Below, one piece after another: positions 13,292 to 13,908 of a stretch of 13,908 bases of DNA (position 1 is its first letter; each line of letters begins with the position of its first letter). The translations under genes were made by a program, and so were the position numbers. The DNA lies in contig CAYJPA010000112.1 in assembly GCA_964371945.1 (NCBI GenBank), forward strand, positions 1-13,908. The letters are read 5' to 3'. The stretch comes from CAYJPA01 sp964371945. Lineage in GTDB: Bacteria; Chloroflexota; Chloroflexia; Thermomicrobiales; UBA6265. The notes under the pieces were generated by a model, which made no database searches, was not told the origin of the DNA, and saw only the letters and a program-made list of their open reading frames with translations.

Positions 13292-13908
13292 ATGGGTGAC
13301 TTGAGACGGGCGCGGAGTAGTCTCGTCTGGCTGGCTCTGATCGTGGCCGTGGTGGCGTTGTGGTTCCTGGTTGTGAACCGAGGGGACTCCGCGCAGAACA
13401 AGCCGTTTAGTGAGGTCGTTAGCCAGATCAAGGCAGGCGAAGTGCTGCGTTTAACCCAGACCCAGGGCAGCGAAACGGTCAAGGTCGATTACAAAGACGA
13501 GAACGTCAGCCAGGCCAAGACGATCTTGCCGCCGAAGAGCAATATCGTCGATGCACTGACCGGATATAGCGTCGATCCCAATACCGTGGAGATCAATGTG
13601 AAGGCCGCGAGCCGCTGGGGCGGCTGGCTGAGCGCGCTCGGATTCCTGTTGCCGACGCTTTTCTTAATCGGCATCTTCGTGTTCATGATGCGGCAGGCAC
13701 AGGGCAGCAATAACCAGGCGATGTCGTTTGGCAAGAGCCGCGCGCGCCTCTTTACCGGCAACAAGCCGACCGTCACCTTCGCCGATGTGGCCGGGGTGGA
13801 CGAGGCCAAGGAAGAGCTGGTCGAAGTCGTGGAATTCCTCAAGTACCCGGACAAGTTCCAGGCACTTGGCGCGCGGATTCCGCGCGGCGTGCTGCTGGTC
13901 GGGCCCCC
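13292..13908 (+). CDS. ftsH: ATP-dependent zinc metalloprotease FtsH, 5' part
   Basis: FtsH is a membrane-anchored AAA+ protease that degrades misfolded membrane proteins and regulatory substrates. Only the first 205 codons are in the window. They show a first membrane helix (about residues 11-28), an extracytoplasmic region of about 85 residues, and a second helix (about 114-134). The cytoplasmic AAA entry follows, with TFADVAGVDEAKEEL from about 161 and GARIPRGVLLVGPP at the end. The sequence stops inside Walker A, and the zinc-binding HExxH domain lies beyond the edge. GGGAGGT six bases before the ATG supports the start. It is the third gene of the tilS-hpt-ftsH order and appears to have its own promoter. 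Confidence 0.95.
   Translation, partial: MGDLRRARSSLVWLALIVAVVALWFLVVNRGDSAQNKPFSEVVSQIKAGEVLRLTQTQGSETVKVDYKDENVSQAKTILPPKSNIVDALTGYSVDPNTVEINVKAASRWGGWLSALGFLLPTLFLIGIFVFMMRQAQGSNNQAMSFGKSRARLFTGNKPTVTFADVAGVDEAKEELVEVVEFLKYPDKFQALGARIPRGVLLVGP

Overview
This is a GC-rich, gene-dense bacterial chromosome segment made up mostly of housekeeping genes. The gene complement and protein styles suggest a Gram-positive-type or monoderm lineage, most plausibly Chloroflexota (Thermomicrobia-like). The hints are a tilS-hpt-ftsH cluster, a long-form HPF, a PcrA helicase with its C-terminal module, SelA, an MshA-like glycosyltransferase and a secreted PQQ/HAF-repeat protein. This assignment is an inference from style and was not tested by any search. 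All promoters proposed here are motif readings.

Layout. Positions 1-695 hold no convincing gene, but include a short repeat that recurs at the 3' end of the glycosyltransferase gene. Positions 696-2900 (+) encode a large secreted double beta-propeller protein (PQQ-type blades followed by HAF repeats). It converges on a GT-B glycosyltransferase (2954-4279, -) that has its own extended -10 promoter. Upstream of that, also on the minus strand, lie the ribosome hibernation factor gene hpf (4428-4976) and tRNA-Arg(CCU) (5061-5136). A 411-bp gene-free stretch (5137-5547) carries a 17-bp palindrome and three 10-bp tandem direct repeats. It leads into tRNA-Pro(CGG), a strong intrinsic terminator and selA (5681-7048). 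selA meets dnaG tail to tail with an 11-nt overlap. dnaG (7038-8927, -) follows pcrA (8985-11243, -) in a likely replication/repair operon.

Divergent from pcrA, a promoter at 11334-11363 drives a tRNA with a CAU anticodon. This tRNA is followed 9 nt later by tilS, the enzyme that modifies tRNA-Ile2(CAU). hpt (12652-13206) and the 5' third of ftsH (13292 to the window end, cut inside the Walker A motif) complete the widely conserved tilS-hpt-ftsH order.

No mobile element, CRISPR array, toxin-antitoxin pair or defence system is visible. I found no clearly new biological system. The points most worth a second look are the dispersed 36-nt repeat with synonymous-only differences, the CAU-tRNA/tilS coupling, the repeats between the two tRNAs, and the fused propeller protein.
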